NCBI RefSeq assembly: GCF_019049255.1
Contig: NZ_JAGMUJ010000130.1
Span: forward strand, 217,894 to 281,893
Length of the DNA: 64,000 nt
Direction: 5' to 3'
Origin: Streptomyces sp. AC558_RSS880
GTDB taxonomy: Bacteria; Actinomycetota; Actinomycetes; Streptomycetales; Streptomycetaceae
Below are positions 24,841 through 33,626 of the stretch, piece by piece (within the stretch, counting starts at the first letter, position 1; every line of letters starts with the position of its first letter). Position numbers and translations under genes: made by a program. The notes beneath the pieces were generated by a model. The model was not told the origin of the DNA. It made no database searches and saw only the letters and a list, made by a program, of their open reading frames with translations.

Positions 24841-25056
24841 TCAGTGCGACCGCGGTCCCGGCAGCAGGGCGGTGCGCTGCCAGCCGTTGCCCGGGGAGTG
24901 CGGCCGGTCGAGGCCGGGGGCGTAACCGGGGGACCGCAGGGGCCGCATGACCAGCTCCAGCTCCCTGCTCACGCGTTCGGCCTCGCGGCGCACCTGTGCG
25001 GGCACGTCGCCGCACTCCGCGATGAGTCGGTCGTAGATGGGGGAATCCTGGAACAC
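24841..25056 (-). CDS. Small protein of unknown function (71 aa)
   Basis: The GTG start has AAAGG about 10 bases upstream. The N-terminal half is helical and acidic (YDRLIAECGDVPAQVRREAE, RVSRELELVMRPL); the C-terminal half is Pro/Gly-rich and probably disordered. It converges on tgmB. It has no Thr/Asp-rich core and is on the other strand, so I do not think it is a graspetide precursor. Possibly a Streptomyces-specific regulator-like small protein. Confidence 0.55.
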   Translation of the reverse strand: MFQDSPIYDRLIAECGDVPAQVRREAERVSRELELVMRPLRSPGYAPGLDRPHSPGNGWQRTALLPGPRSH

Positions 25057-25216
25057 CCGTCAACGTGCCTTTCTGCTCGTCGGCCCCGATGCGGGACGCG
25101 ACTGCAGAGTCTAGGCGGCCGACCACCCTGAAGGGGGAATTCCCCGGCACAACGGAATACAGAACGGACGCTCCGGAAGTGCGGCACAGATCGGGCACAC
25201 CAGGCGGTCCCGGCGG

Positions 25217-25690
25217 TCAGGCACCCGTCGTCGAGCCGGGGCGGACGATCATCAGGACGGTGACGGTCGCCCACAGCAGGTTGAACACCCCGGTGAACAT
25301 GGCGAGTTGCACCGTGCTCTGCCGGTCGACGGGCCGACTTTCGCTCAACCGTTCGATGATTTCGTCCTGCCGGGGCAACACGAAGGCGAGCAGGACTCCG
25401 GCGGCGGCCGCGGTGAGACCGATCGAGGTGACGAGCCAGCCGTCGTCCAGGACACCCATCGCCAGGGCGGTGGCGAGACCGAGGACGGGCACCGCGATCC
25501 CCATCCGGGCGTAGACCCGGCAGATGCGGTGGAGCAGCGTGACGGTGGTCACGGCCGTCGCGGCGGGTCCGTCACCCTCCGCGGGGACGGCGCGGCGCAC
25601 GGCCGGCGGGAACATGCTGGCCGCGACGGTGACGGGACCGACGGCGATGATGGCGGCCAGGACGTGGAGGGACAGCAGGAGCTTGGTCAC
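25217..25690 (-). CDS. DUF2269-like integral membrane protein (157 aa)
   Basis: Four hydrophobic segments: LLLSLHVLAAIIAVGPVTVA at the N-terminus, MGIAVPVLGLATALAMGV, IGLTAAAAGVLLAFVLP and MFTGVFNLLWATVTVLMIV. The conserved early His in LHVLAA and the length match DUF2269-type membrane proteins. The GTG at 25690 follows GGAAAGAG; an ATG five codons upstream is possible but has no site. It is divergent from the GlxA-type regulator at 25879, which may control it. Function unknown. Confidence 0.7.
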   Translation of the reverse strand: MTKLLLSLHVLAAIIAVGPVTVAASMFPPAVRRAVPAEGDGPAATAVTTVTLLHRICRVYARMGIAVPVLGLATALAMGVLDDGWLVTSIGLTAAAAGVLLAFVLPRQDEIIERLSESRPVDRQSTVQLAMFTGVFNLLWATVTVLMIVRPGSTTGA

Positions 25691-25878
25691 CGGGACTCTT
25701 TCCATGGTGTGATCAACGGTGCCGGGCTCACGTTAAGGGCCCTCCGGGTGATCACCCAGAGGCTGGAACGACAGGTTCCAACGGGTTCCCGCCAACATCG
25801 TTCACCACGGCTCACGCGCGTCACCGTCCCGATGCCCCGGTTCCGGCGGGTGGCGGGAATCCGCCTATCGTGGCGGTC

Positions 25879-26850
25879 ATGCACTCCGTGGCGATTCTGG
25901 TTCTCGATGGGGTCGTGCCGTTCGACATGGCGGCGCCCATGCAGGTCTTCGACTGGACGCGGCTGCCCGACGGCCGCCACCCCTACCGGGTCCGGCTGTG
26001 CGCCGAGCGGCCGGAGGTGCTCGCGGACGGCGGTTTCACCCTGCGCGTCGAGCGTGGGCTCCAGGCGCTGGCGGACGCCGACACCGTCATCGTCCCGGGC
26101 CGCGCCGAGGGCGCGCCCCCGCCCTCACCCGCCGTGCTCGCGGCACTGCGCGAGGCGGCCGCGGCGGGCACCCGGATCGCCTCGGTGTGCGTGGGCGCGT
26201 TCGTGCTGGCGGAGGCCGGACTGCTGGACGGCCTGCGCGCCACCACGCACTGGGTCGCCGCCGGGCAGCTCGCCCGGGCCTTCCCCGACGTCGACGTGCA
26301 GCCGGACGTGCTCTACGTCGACAACGGGCAGATCCTCACCTCGGCCGGCGCCGCCGCCGCGCTGGACATGTGCCTGCACATGATCCGCCGGGATCTGGGC
26401 TCGGCCGTGGCCGCGAACGCCGCCCGGATGTCGGTGATGCCGCTGGAACGGGAGGGCGGACAGGCCCAGTTCATCGTGCACGAGCACCCGCCCGTGCCCC
26501 GCGGGTCGGATCTGGAACCGCTGCTGGAATGGGTCGAGGACAACCTGGCGCACGAGGTCACCCTCAAGGCGATGGCGGCGCGCGCCGGCATGAGCGAGCG
26601 CACCTTCAGCCGCCGGTTCCGTGAGCAGACGGGCACCACGCCGTTGCAGTGGCTGCTGCGGGCGCGGGTGCGGCGCGCCCAGTACCTGCTCGAGAACAGC
26701 GACCACACGGTCGAACGGATCGCCCAGCAGGCCGGGTTCGGTTCCCCCACGGCGTTCCGCGAGCGGTTCCGCAAGGTGGTGGGCACCACGCCGTACGCCT
26801 ACCGCTCCACGTTCCACGGACGGCGCGCCGCCACCGCGGGCGGCGGGTGA
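25879..26850 (+). CDS. GlxA-type AraC-family regulator (DJ-1/PfpI plus HTH)
   Basis: 323 aa. An N-terminal DJ-1/PfpI-like amidotransferase fold covers about 1-180, with the nucleophile-elbow-like text RIASVCVGAFVLAEAGLLDG and the family motif TTHW. Two AraC helix-turn-helix motifs follow, about 220-315 (LKAMAARAGMSERTFSRRF and VERIAQQAGFGSPTAFRERF). Proteins of this build (GlxA, FtrA-like) are transcription regulators with a non-enzymatic sensor. GTG 25870 is an alternative start three codons earlier. It is divergent from the DUF2269 gene, a likely target. Confidence 0.9.
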   Translation: MHSVAILVLDGVVPFDMAAPMQVFDWTRLPDGRHPYRVRLCAERPEVLADGGFTLRVERGLQALADADTVIVPGRAEGAPPPSPAVLAALREAAAAGTRIASVCVGAFVLAEAGLLDGLRATTHWVAAGQLARAFPDVDVQPDVLYVDNGQILTSAGAAAALDMCLHMIRRDLGSAVAANAARMSVMPLEREGGQAQFIVHEHPPVPRGSDLEPLLEWVEDNLAHEVTLKAMAARAGMSERTFSRRFREQTGTTPLQWLLRARVRRAQYLLENSDHTVERIAQQAGFGSPTAFRERFRKVVGTTPYAYRSTFHGRRAATAGGG

Positions 26851-26871
26851 CCGGGTGAGCGGCCCGCCGGC

Positions 26872-27129
26872 TCAGACGGCCAGGGACAGACCGCTCTCCC
26901 CGTCCGCCTCCGGGGTCCGGCCGGCCGCGGTCCGCGCCCGGTCGAGGAGGGCGTCCGCCAGGGCGATGGCGTCGTGGACGCCAGACGTCCCCATCATCAC
27001 GCAGAGCGTGTCGCTGACGTCCTCCAGTTCACGCGCCGCCGCCGGCGAATGCCGTTCCGCCTGAGCTATCCGCAGCGTCGCGTACCGCGTCAGCAGCCGT
27101 CTGACGACCTTCGGGTCCGGTACGAGCAC
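26872..27129 (-). CDS. DUF5133 domain protein (85 aa)
   Basis: The beginning LVPDPKVVRRLLTRYATLRI and the Cys-containing LEDVSDTLCVMMGTSGVHDA are typical of DUF5133, a small Streptomyces family of unknown function. GTG start with AAAGGGG upstream. It converges on the GlxA regulator gene and is followed 110 bases upstream by the exporter on the same strand, probably as a separate unit. Confidence 0.82.
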   Translation of the reverse strand: MLVPDPKVVRRLLTRYATLRIAQAERHSPAAARELEDVSDTLCVMMGTSGVHDAIALADALLDRARTAAGRTPEADGESGLSLAV

Positions 27130-27240
27130 GAAGCGCCCCTTTCTGGTTTTCGCTGCGTATGCCCGGACCGGGCGGAAGCACTCACCTCACATGCTCGACT
27201 GACCGCAATTGACCGAAAACTATCGCACCCCGACCGGCGG

Positions 27241-29010
27241 TCAGGCCACCTGACCGCTGTGCAGCGCCGTGTACGCCCCTCCCCGGCGCAGCAGTTCCTC
27301 GTGGGTGCCGATCTCCTGGATCCGGCCGTCCGCCATCACCACGATCCGGTCGGCACCGCGCACGGTGGACAGCCGGTGCGCCACCACGAACGTGGTGCGC
27401 CCGCGCAGCAGCCGGGCGAGGGCCTCCTGCACCAGCGCCTCCGAGCGGGTGTCCAGAGCGGAGGTCGCCTCGTCCAGGACCAGCACCTTGGGGTCCCGGA
27501 TCAGCGCGCGGGCGATGGCGAGCCGCTGGCGCTGCCCGCCGGAGAGCCGGGCGCCGCGCTCCCCGACGAGGGTGTCGAGGCCCTGGGGCAGCCGGTCGAC
27601 GAACTCCAGCGCGTTGGCGTCGCGCAGCGCGGCCCGCACCGTCTCCTCGTCGGCGTCGTCCATGCCGTAGGCGACGTTCTCCCGGACGGTGCCGTCGAAC
27701 AGGATCGACTCCTGGGGCACCACGGACAGGAAGCGCCGGTAGGTGCGCAGGTCGAGGCCGTTCATGTCGGTGCCGTCGAGCAGCAGCCGGCCGGAGGTCG
27801 GGCGGATGAAGCCGATGACCAGGTTGAGCACGGTGGACTTGCCCGCCCCGGAGGCGCCGACGAGCGCGATGGTCTCGCCCGGGGCGACGTCGAGGGTGAA
27901 GTCGCGCACGGCGGGGCGCCCGTCGGTCTCGTACGCGTGGCCGACGCCCTCGAAGGTGATCGCGCCGCGCAGCCCGTCGACCTCCGCCTTGCCCTCGTTG
28001 TCCTCCAGTTCAGGGGCCTGGAGGACCTCGCCGACCGAGCGGACGGACTCCAGCCCCTTGGTGATGACCGGGGCCAGCCCCGCCAGCGTGGTGGTGGAGT
28101 TGGTGAGCGTGGTCAGGAAGGCGCTGAGCATCACCACGTCGCCTGCGGTGACGCCCCAGACGTCGTAGTACGAGATGAGGGCCGCGCCGGCCAGCACCAT
28201 CACGCCGACGACGTTGAGGACGACCCAGGCCAGCGAGCCGAACCGGCCGTTGACCAGGTCCAGGCGCATCCCGGAGGTGAGCAGCCGGTTCAGGGTGCCG
28301 TTCATCCGGCGCAGCGCCTTGCCCTCCAGGCCGTGGGCGCGGGTCACGGGGATGAGCCGGGTCATCTCCGTCACCCGGGAGGACAGCGTCTCCACCTCGT
28401 GGCGGAAGTGCTCGTTGTGGGTGCGCAGCCGGGACCGGAGCCGGGCGACGAGCAGGGCGGCGGCAGGCACGACGATCAGGAAGACGGGGAGGAACTCGGG
28501 GGTGCGGATCGCGATGATGACGAGCCCGCCGGTGAGGACGGTGAGCGCGCCGAGTCCGTTCTCCGCGGTCTGCTGCACCATCTGCTCGACGGTCTCCACG
28601 TCCCGCACGACCTTGGCCTGGAGCACGCCGGCGCTGACGCGGGAGTGGTAGCCGATGGAGAGCTGCTGCATGCGGGTGCACAGCGCGGAGCGCAGGGCGG
28701 TGCCCATGCGGCGGACGCTGCCGTACAGCAGGCGGACGTACAGCACGTGCAGCGGGTAGTTGACCAGCAGGATGAACATGATGACGCCGGTGCTGGTCCA
28801 CAGCCGGGATATCGGCTGGTGTTGCACGACGGTGTCGATGATGGACGCGGTGATCAGCGGCAGCAGCCAGACGGGGCTGTGCTTGACCGTGAAGACGCCG
28901 ACCGCGGCGGCGAGCCTGCCGCGGTCGGCGCGGAACAGATAGGCGAGGGTGCGGATCGGGTGCTCGCCGCGGTAGCGGTGGTCGAGCGGTCTTTCCAGCG
29001 ACGACGCCAT
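27241..29010 (-). CDS. ABC exporter half-transporter (TMD-NBD fusion, 589 aa)
   Basis: The six-helix transmembrane domain covers about 35-320 and the nucleotide-binding domain about 345-585. The latter has Walker A GASGAGKST, Q-loop text SVVPQESILFDGTV, signature LSGGQRQRLAIARAL, Walker B VLVLDEATSALD and the H-loop in VVAHRLSTV, all intact, so a homodimer would have two active ATP sites. ATG with GGGAGGA upstream. A LacI-type palindrome lies about 30-40 bases upstream. The substrate is unknown; it could be a lipid, drug or peptide. A second exporter of the same kind is at 58904. Confidence 0.9.
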   Translation of the reverse strand: MASSLERPLDHRYRGEHPIRTLAYLFRADRGRLAAAVGVFTVKHSPVWLLPLITASIIDTVVQHQPISRLWTSTGVIMFILLVNYPLHVLYVRLLYGSVRRMGTALRSALCTRMQQLSIGYHSRVSAGVLQAKVVRDVETVEQMVQQTAENGLGALTVLTGGLVIIAIRTPEFLPVFLIVVPAAALLVARLRSRLRTHNEHFRHEVETLSSRVTEMTRLIPVTRAHGLEGKALRRMNGTLNRLLTSGMRLDLVNGRFGSLAWVVLNVVGVMVLAGAALISYYDVWGVTAGDVVMLSAFLTTLTNSTTTLAGLAPVITKGLESVRSVGEVLQAPELEDNEGKAEVDGLRGAITFEGVGHAYETDGRPAVRDFTLDVAPGETIALVGASGAGKSTVLNLVIGFIRPTSGRLLLDGTDMNGLDLRTYRRFLSVVPQESILFDGTVRENVAYGMDDADEETVRAALRDANALEFVDRLPQGLDTLVGERGARLSGGQRQRLAIARALIRDPKVLVLDEATSALDTRSEALVQEALARLLRGRTTFVVAHRLSTVRGADRIVVMADGRIQEIGTHEELLRRGGAYTALHSGQVA

Positions 29011-29038
29011 GGGTGGTCCTCCCCTGTGACTTTCTTCA

Positions 29039-29050
29039 GCAAGCGCTTTC
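29039..29050. promoter_or_regulatory. LacI-family-like operator GCAAGCGCTTTC
   Basis: The core AAGCGCTT (29041-29048) is a perfect palindrome with the central CG typical of LacI/GalR operators. It lies 29-40 bases upstream of the exporter start on the minus strand. Motif likeness only. Confidence 0.4.
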
Positions 29051-29131
29051 TACGCCCGCGCGCCAGGAGTACACCAGGGCACGCGGGTGCCCGCCCCCGG
29101 CGTCCGGCGCCTGGGACGGGCGGGGGCGGAC

Positions 29132-29989
29132 TCAGACGGCGTCCAGCTCCGCGATGTCCTCGGCCGTCAGGACGAGGTCGGCGGCGCCCGCCGAGTCACG
29201 GACCGACTCGGGCCGGCTCGCGCCCGGAATGGGTACGACGACCGGCGACTTGGCGAGCATCCATGCCAGGCACACCTGGTACGCGCTCACCCCGTGCGCC
29301 CGGGCGATCCGCGCGAACGGAGCGTGGGCCGAGGCGAGTTCACCGGCCCTGGCGATGCCGCCGAAGGGGCTGTAGGGCAGGAACGCGATGCCGAGCTCGC
29401 CGCACAGACGCAGCTCCGGCTCGCTCGAGCGGAAGGCCGGGGAGAACTTGTTCTGCACGGAGACCAGCCGGCCGCCGAGGATCTCGTCGGCCTGCCGGAT
29501 CTGCTCCGGATCGGCGTTGGAGACGCCGGCCATGCGGATCTTGCCCTCGTCCAGCAGCTCGCGCAGCGCGCCGACGGACTCGGCGTACGGGACGCGGGGG
29601 TCGGGCCGGTGGAACTGGTAGAGCCCGATGGCCTCCACACCGAGCCGGCGCAGGGACGCCTCGCACGCCCGCTTCAGGTGCCCGGGGCTGCCGTCCTGCG
29701 TCCAGCTGCCGTCACCGGGGCGCAGATGACCGCCCTTGGTGGCGACCAGGACGTCGCCGCCCCGGTCGTGGGAGGCGAGGGCCTTGGCGATCAGGGTCTC
29801 GTTGTGGCCGGCCTCGCCGGCGCGCAGGTGGTAGGAGTCCGCGGTGTCGATCAGGGTGACACCGGCGTCCAGCGCCGCGTACAGGGTGGCCAGGGAGCGG
29901 GCCTCGTCCGGGCGCCCCTCGATGGACATGGGCATGGCCCCCAGTCCGACGGCACCGACCTCGACGTCACCGATACGGCGGGTGTGCAT
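29132..29989 (-). CDS. Aldo/keto reductase (285 aa)
   Basis: TIM-barrel NAD(P)H oxidoreductase. The catalytic Asp-Tyr pair is in LIDTADSYHL, the catalytic Lys in VATKGGHLRPG and the active-site His in GLYQFHRPDP. The cofactor loop at the C-terminus is VVPIPGASRPESVRDSAGAA. The ATG at 29989 (MHTRRIGDVEV) matches the family beginning; the open frame upstream is unrelated. It stands alone between the exporter and the divergent VOC gene. The substrate cannot be predicted. Confidence 0.9.
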   Translation of the reverse strand: MHTRRIGDVEVGAVGLGAMPMSIEGRPDEARSLATLYAALDAGVTLIDTADSYHLRAGEAGHNETLIAKALASHDRGGDVLVATKGGHLRPGDGSWTQDGSPGHLKRACEASLRRLGVEAIGLYQFHRPDPRVPYAESVGALRELLDEGKIRMAGVSNADPEQIRQADEILGGRLVSVQNKFSPAFRSSEPELRLCGELGIAFLPYSPFGGIARAGELASAHAPFARIARAHGVSAYQVCLAWMLAKSPVVVPIPGASRPESVRDSAGAADLVLTAEDIAELDAV

Positions 29990-30207
29990 GGGTGCGTGAC
30001 CTCTTCCGGCTGTCGTCTCACGGTCTCGGCGAACGCGTACCAGCCTGGTCCCCGCACGGCCCGAAATCCAATAGAAGAAAGCGAACGCATTCAGCGGACG
30101 GGGCACTGAATCGGGGCCCCGCCCGCGACACCGCCGCCGCGCGGGTGCCGGTACCCGGCGTTACGCTGCGCGCAGTCGGCCCTTTGCGGACATTCCTGGA
30201 GGTAATC

Positions 30208-30621
30208 ATGGCCTCGCTTCTCAATCCGTATCTCAGCTTCGACGGGAACGCGCGGCAGGCGCTGGAGTTCTACAAGGAGGTCTTCGGCGGCGAGCTGCGG
30301 CTCAACACGTACGGCGACTTCGGCCGGCCCGGAGCCGACAACGCCGACAAGATCATGCACGGCATGCTGGCGAGCGCGGCCGGCTTCACCCTCATGGGCG
30401 CCGACATACCGCCGGGCATGGAACACGTTCCGGGGAACAACTTCGCCGTGAGCGTCAGCGGAGAGGACGAGACCGCGCTGCGCGGCTACTGGGAGAAGCT
30501 GTCCGGCGGCGGCTCGGTGACCGTACCGCTGGAGAAGCAGATGTGGGGGGACGTGTTCGGGATGTGCACGGACCGCTTCGGCGTCCCCTGGATGGTCAAC
30601 ATCAACCAGCCCGGGGGCTGA
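30208..30621 (+). CDS. VOC-fold PhnB/glyoxalase-like protein (137 aa)
   Basis: The opening ASLLNPYLSFDGNARQALEF and YKEVFGGEL are typical of the PhnB/YjdN branch of the vicinal-oxygen-chelate superfamily. The C-terminal WGDVFGMCTDRFGVPWMVNI is also diagnostic. Metal-binding residues are only partly conserved in this branch, and the function is usually unknown. ATG with GGAGG 6 bases upstream. Transcribed away from the aldo/keto reductase. Confidence 0.88.
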   Translation: MASLLNPYLSFDGNARQALEFYKEVFGGELRLNTYGDFGRPGADNADKIMHGMLASAAGFTLMGADIPPGMEHVPGNNFAVSVSGEDETALRGYWEKLSGGGSVTVPLEKQMWGDVFGMCTDRFGVPWMVNINQPGG

Positions 30622-30756
30622 GCCCCGGACGACCTCCCGGTGAGCGGCCGTTGACATGACGTTCCGGCAGGGATCACCGTACTGACCGGAGCGCGTCGGC
30701 GGGGCGCGACAGGACACCGGTCCGGCGGCGGTCGCCGCGCCGGGAGAGGCGGCGGC

Positions 30757-31647
30757 ATGCGGATCGGACTGCTCGGCACCGGACCCTGGGCGCGGGCGGC
30801 GCACGCCCCCGCGCTGAGCGGCCACCCGGACCTCGACCTCGCCGGGGTGTGGGGCCGCCGGCCCGACGCCGCCGAGGAGCTGGCCGCTCTGCACGGCACC
30901 CGGGCGTACGGCGACGTCGAGGCGCTCTTCGCCGACGTGGACGCCGTCGCCGTCGCGCTGCCGCCCGCGGTGCAGGCGGAGCTGGCGGTGCGCGCGGCGC
31001 GGGCCGGGTGCCATCTGCTGCTCGACAAGCCGCTCGCGCCGACCGTCGCGCAGGGGCGCGCGGTGGTCGAGGCGGCCGAGGCGGCGGGGGTCGCGTCCGT
31101 GGTCTTCTTCACCACCCGCTTCCAGCCCGGGCCTCAGGCCTGGATCACCGAACAGGCGCGTGTGGGCGGCTGGTTCACCGGGCGCGCGCAGTGGCTCGGG
31201 GCGGTGTTCACCTCCGACGGCGACCCCTTCGCCGCCTCTGAGTGGCGGCGGGAGAAGGGCGCCCTGTGGGACGTCGGCCCGCACGCCCTGTCCGTACTGC
31301 TTCCGGTGCTCGGCGAACCGCGGCGGGTGACGGCGGCGGCGTACGGCCCCGGCGACACCGTCCATCTCGTCCTCGACCACGCGGGCGGCGCGTCGAGCAG
31401 CCTCACCCTGAGCCTGACCGCTCCCCCGGCCGCGGCCGGCGCCATGGTCGAGCTCCGGGGCACGGCCGGCGTCACCTCCCTGCCGGAGGCCTCCGAGGGC
31501 GCGGTCCCGGCGCTCACCCGGGCCGCGGACGCCCTCCTCGCCGCGGCCGGCACCGGCACTCCCCATCCTTGCGACGCGGCGTTCGCGCTCCGGGTGACGG
31601 AGATCCTGGCCGCCGCGGAGGCGCAGCTGGGCGGCGGGAGCCGCTGA
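30757..31647 (+). CDS. Gfo/Idh/MocA-family NAD(P)-dependent oxidoreductase (296 aa)
   Basis: An N-terminal Rossmann domain has the nucleotide motif IGLLGTGPWARAAHAP and the family DKP motif in LLLDKPLAPT (equivalent to EKP). It is followed by the C-terminal alpha/beta domain with the active-site-like GALWDVGPHALSVLLPVLG. It is somewhat shorter than the 330-350 aa common in the family but complete. It probably acts on a sugar or inositol-like alcohol. ATG behind GGGAGAGG. Monocistronic, with a short hairpin at 31676. Confidence 0.88.
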   Translation: MRIGLLGTGPWARAAHAPALSGHPDLDLAGVWGRRPDAAEELAALHGTRAYGDVEALFADVDAVAVALPPAVQAELAVRAARAGCHLLLDKPLAPTVAQGRAVVEAAEAAGVASVVFFTTRFQPGPQAWITEQARVGGWFTGRAQWLGAVFTSDGDPFAASEWRREKGALWDVGPHALSVLLPVLGEPRRVTAAAYGPGDTVHLVLDHAGGASSSLTLSLTAPPAAAGAMVELRGTAGVTSLPEASEGAVPALTRAADALLAAAGTGTPHPCDAAFALRVTEILAAAEAQLGGGSR

Positions 31648-31675
31648 CGGCGGACCTCTGCCGGACGGCTGCGGA

Positions 31676-31700
31676 ACGGAGCGCTCCCGACGCGCTCCGT
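31676..31700 (+). terminator. Short stem-loop after the oxidoreductase gene
   Basis: ACGGAGCG (31676-31683) pairs with CGCTCCGT (31693-31700), followed by GGCTTTCGGG. Weak to moderate candidate terminator. Confidence 0.45.
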
Positions 31701-31878
31701 GGCTTTCGGGCCCGACCGGCTTAAGCGGCCCTTAAAGACCGGTTAAGTGATCGTGGGGTCGTCGCCGGTTCTTTACGTAACCGCAGGTCAGAGTGGTGTT
31801 GCGGACAAGTCGGACCATTGGCGGGGGCCGCGGCCGTCCCTACCATCGGTGCCGCGCGCCGGTTCCGACGTACCGCCT

Positions 31879-31890
31879 GAGAGCGCTCTC
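31879..31890. promoter_or_regulatory. Palindrome GAGAGCGCTCTC, LacI-type operator
   Basis: A perfect 12-bp palindrome with central CG, 73 bases upstream of the glucanase start. Streptomyces LacI-family repressors such as CebR bind palindromes of the form GGGAGCGCTCCC in front of glycan-use genes, so sugar-responsive control of the glucanase is likely. The repressor gene is not in the window. Confidence 0.55.
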
Positions 31891-31962
31891 TCCAGGTCTT
31901 CTCCCCACGTCGGCGGGCCGGCGCGGTCAGGAACCCGCACGAGTACTCTGGAGATCCCCCAC

Positions 31963-33168
31963 ATGACTCCTCGTCACCAGCGCAGCCTCGGCCGTCGCAA
32001 GGTCCTCTTCGCCCTCGGCGGAGCCGCCGTGGCCATTCCCGCGGCGGCGGCGATCGCCCCGCACGCCCTCGCGGACCAGTCCGGCGAGCAGAAGGCCGGC
32101 ACGGCAGCGGCGGGGGCCCTGCCGCTGACGGTCGTCAACAACAGCGGTTCCTTCGGCAACGCGAACGTGCACCTCTACATCGTGGGCAACGTGGACGGCC
32201 GTCAGGTCCGGGTCACCCCGGAGGGCACCGTCGCCCCGGTCGCCGCCTCCGACAACGGCCCCGACGGCTTCACCGACTACGCGATCGACCTGGCCGGCAG
32301 CGGCGAGACCAGGCTGTCCCTGCCGTACATGTCCGGCCGGATCTACGTCTCCCTCGGCGCGAAGCTCAAGTTCAAGGTCGTCACGGACGGCAACGGCAAC
32401 GCGGCGCTGCAGTACCCGGCCGGCTGGGTCACCTCCGACCCCAACTACGGCGTGCTGCACGACTGTGCCGAGTTCACGTACAACTCCTCGGGCATGTTCT
32501 GCAACACGACCATGGTCGACATGTTCAGCGTGCCGATGGGCATCCGGCTCACCGGCGCCAAGGACCAGACGACGGGCACCGTGCGCGAGGGCGGCCGCGC
32601 GGCGGCGTTCGCCGCCGTCAAGCAGGTGGAGGCGTTCTCCCGGCTCGTCGTGGACGACACCCGGATCATCGCCCCCGGCCACGGTCTGGACGCCGGTCTG
32701 TTCGCCAAGGACTACTTCGCCCCGTACATCGACGAGGTGTGGAACACCTACACCGGCCGGGACCTCAGGGTCACCACCAACGCCGGCACCTTCACCGGCC
32801 GGGTGCGCGGCGAGCGGTTCACCTTCGACGGGCCCGCCCAGGTCTCCTTCGGCAAGCCCTCCACGCGGGACGTCCTCTTCTGCGACGGCGCCCTCGCCGC
32901 CCCCAACGACGGCACGACCGGCCCGGTCGCCGCCGTACTGGGCGCCGGCTTCAACCGCTCGACGCTGCTCAGCCACCCCGACCAGCCGACGGCCGACGCG
33001 TCGGTCTTCTACCGGACCGAGCTCACCAACCACTACTCCAGGGCCGTCCACGCGGCCACCGAGGACGGCAAGGCGTACGGCTTCGCCTTCGACGACGTGG
33101 CCGACTTCGCCTCGTACATCCAGGACACGGCGCCCACGGGCCTGCGGCTGACGCTCTCGCCCTTCTAG
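31963..33168 (+). CDS. Secreted GH64 beta-1,3-glucanase, Tat signal
   Basis: 401 aa. The leader has a twin-arginine motif and hydrophobic core (GRRKVLFALGGAAVAIPAAA) ending near ALA-DQS. The mature protein matches the GH64 laminaripentaose-producing family: PLTVVNNSGSFGNANVHLYI, GRIYVSLGAKLKFKV, PNYGVLHDCAEFTYN, PMGIRLTG, DEVWNTYTGRDLRV. The catalytic Glu/Asp residues are probably in the YGVLHDCAEFTYN stretch. It cuts fungal or algal beta-1,3-glucan outside the cell. ATG with GGAG upstream; a LacI-type palindrome at 31879. Confidence 0.9.
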   Translation: MTPRHQRSLGRRKVLFALGGAAVAIPAAAAIAPHALADQSGEQKAGTAAAGALPLTVVNNSGSFGNANVHLYIVGNVDGRQVRVTPEGTVAPVAASDNGPDGFTDYAIDLAGSGETRLSLPYMSGRIYVSLGAKLKFKVVTDGNGNAALQYPAGWVTSDPNYGVLHDCAEFTYNSSGMFCNTTMVDMFSVPMGIRLTGAKDQTTGTVREGGRAAAFAAVKQVEAFSRLVVDDTRIIAPGHGLDAGLFAKDYFAPYIDEVWNTYTGRDLRVTTNAGTFTGRVRGERFTFDGPAQVSFGKPSTRDVLFCDGALAAPNDGTTGPVAAVLGAGFNRSTLLSHPDQPTADASVFYRTELTNHYSRAVHAATEDGKAYGFAFDDVADFASYIQDTAPTGLRLTLSPF

Positions 33169-33352
33169 GCGGCTCGCGGAGCAGGTTTCCCGCGGGCCGG
33201 GGAAGGTACCCCGGCATCCAGGAGGAGCGGCCCTTCACCGCGGTGCCGCGAGCGTTCCGGATGCACGGCGGGCTCCCGCGTTGAATGGTGGACATCGGAC
33301 CCGATGACAGCACCGGGGCCGCTCCAGCGATCCGGACCCGAGGAGCCAGAAG

Positions 33353-33574
33353 ATGTCGACGTCCCAGCCCGACGCGTCCCAGCCCGAAGCGTCCCGGCGG
33401 TCCGCGGACCGCGCCACCCCGGACAGCCTGCTCCATGCCCGCACCGGCACCGATGTGTCGCCGGAGGACATCGTCCTCGCCTCGGGCAAGGACCTCACCC
33501 CGCACAACCTCGAGTGGGCCAGGCGGAAGCTGGACGAGGAGGGGCCCGCCGCCCTGGACAAGATGCTGCCCTGA
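33353..33574 (+). CDS. Small soluble protein of unknown function (73 aa)
   Basis: ATG with AGGAGCC 5-8 bases upstream. A disordered Ser/Pro/Gln-rich N-terminus is followed by a compact helical part: SPEDIVLASGKDLTPHNLEW and ARRKLDEEGPAALDKMLP. No motif is recognised. Monocistronic, convergent with the DUF5709 gene. Confidence 0.6.
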   Translation: MSTSQPDASQPEASRRSADRATPDSLLHARTGTDVSPEDIVLASGKDLTPHNLEWARRKLDEEGPAALDKMLP

Positions 33575-33626
33575 TCCCGCGTACACCCGTTCCCGGCACG
33601 GGCGGGACAGGACGGCGCAGCCGGGG

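Noticed and set aside
24841..25056. Second graspetide precursor
   Set aside because: Small and close to tgmB, but on the opposite strand and without leader or core motifs.
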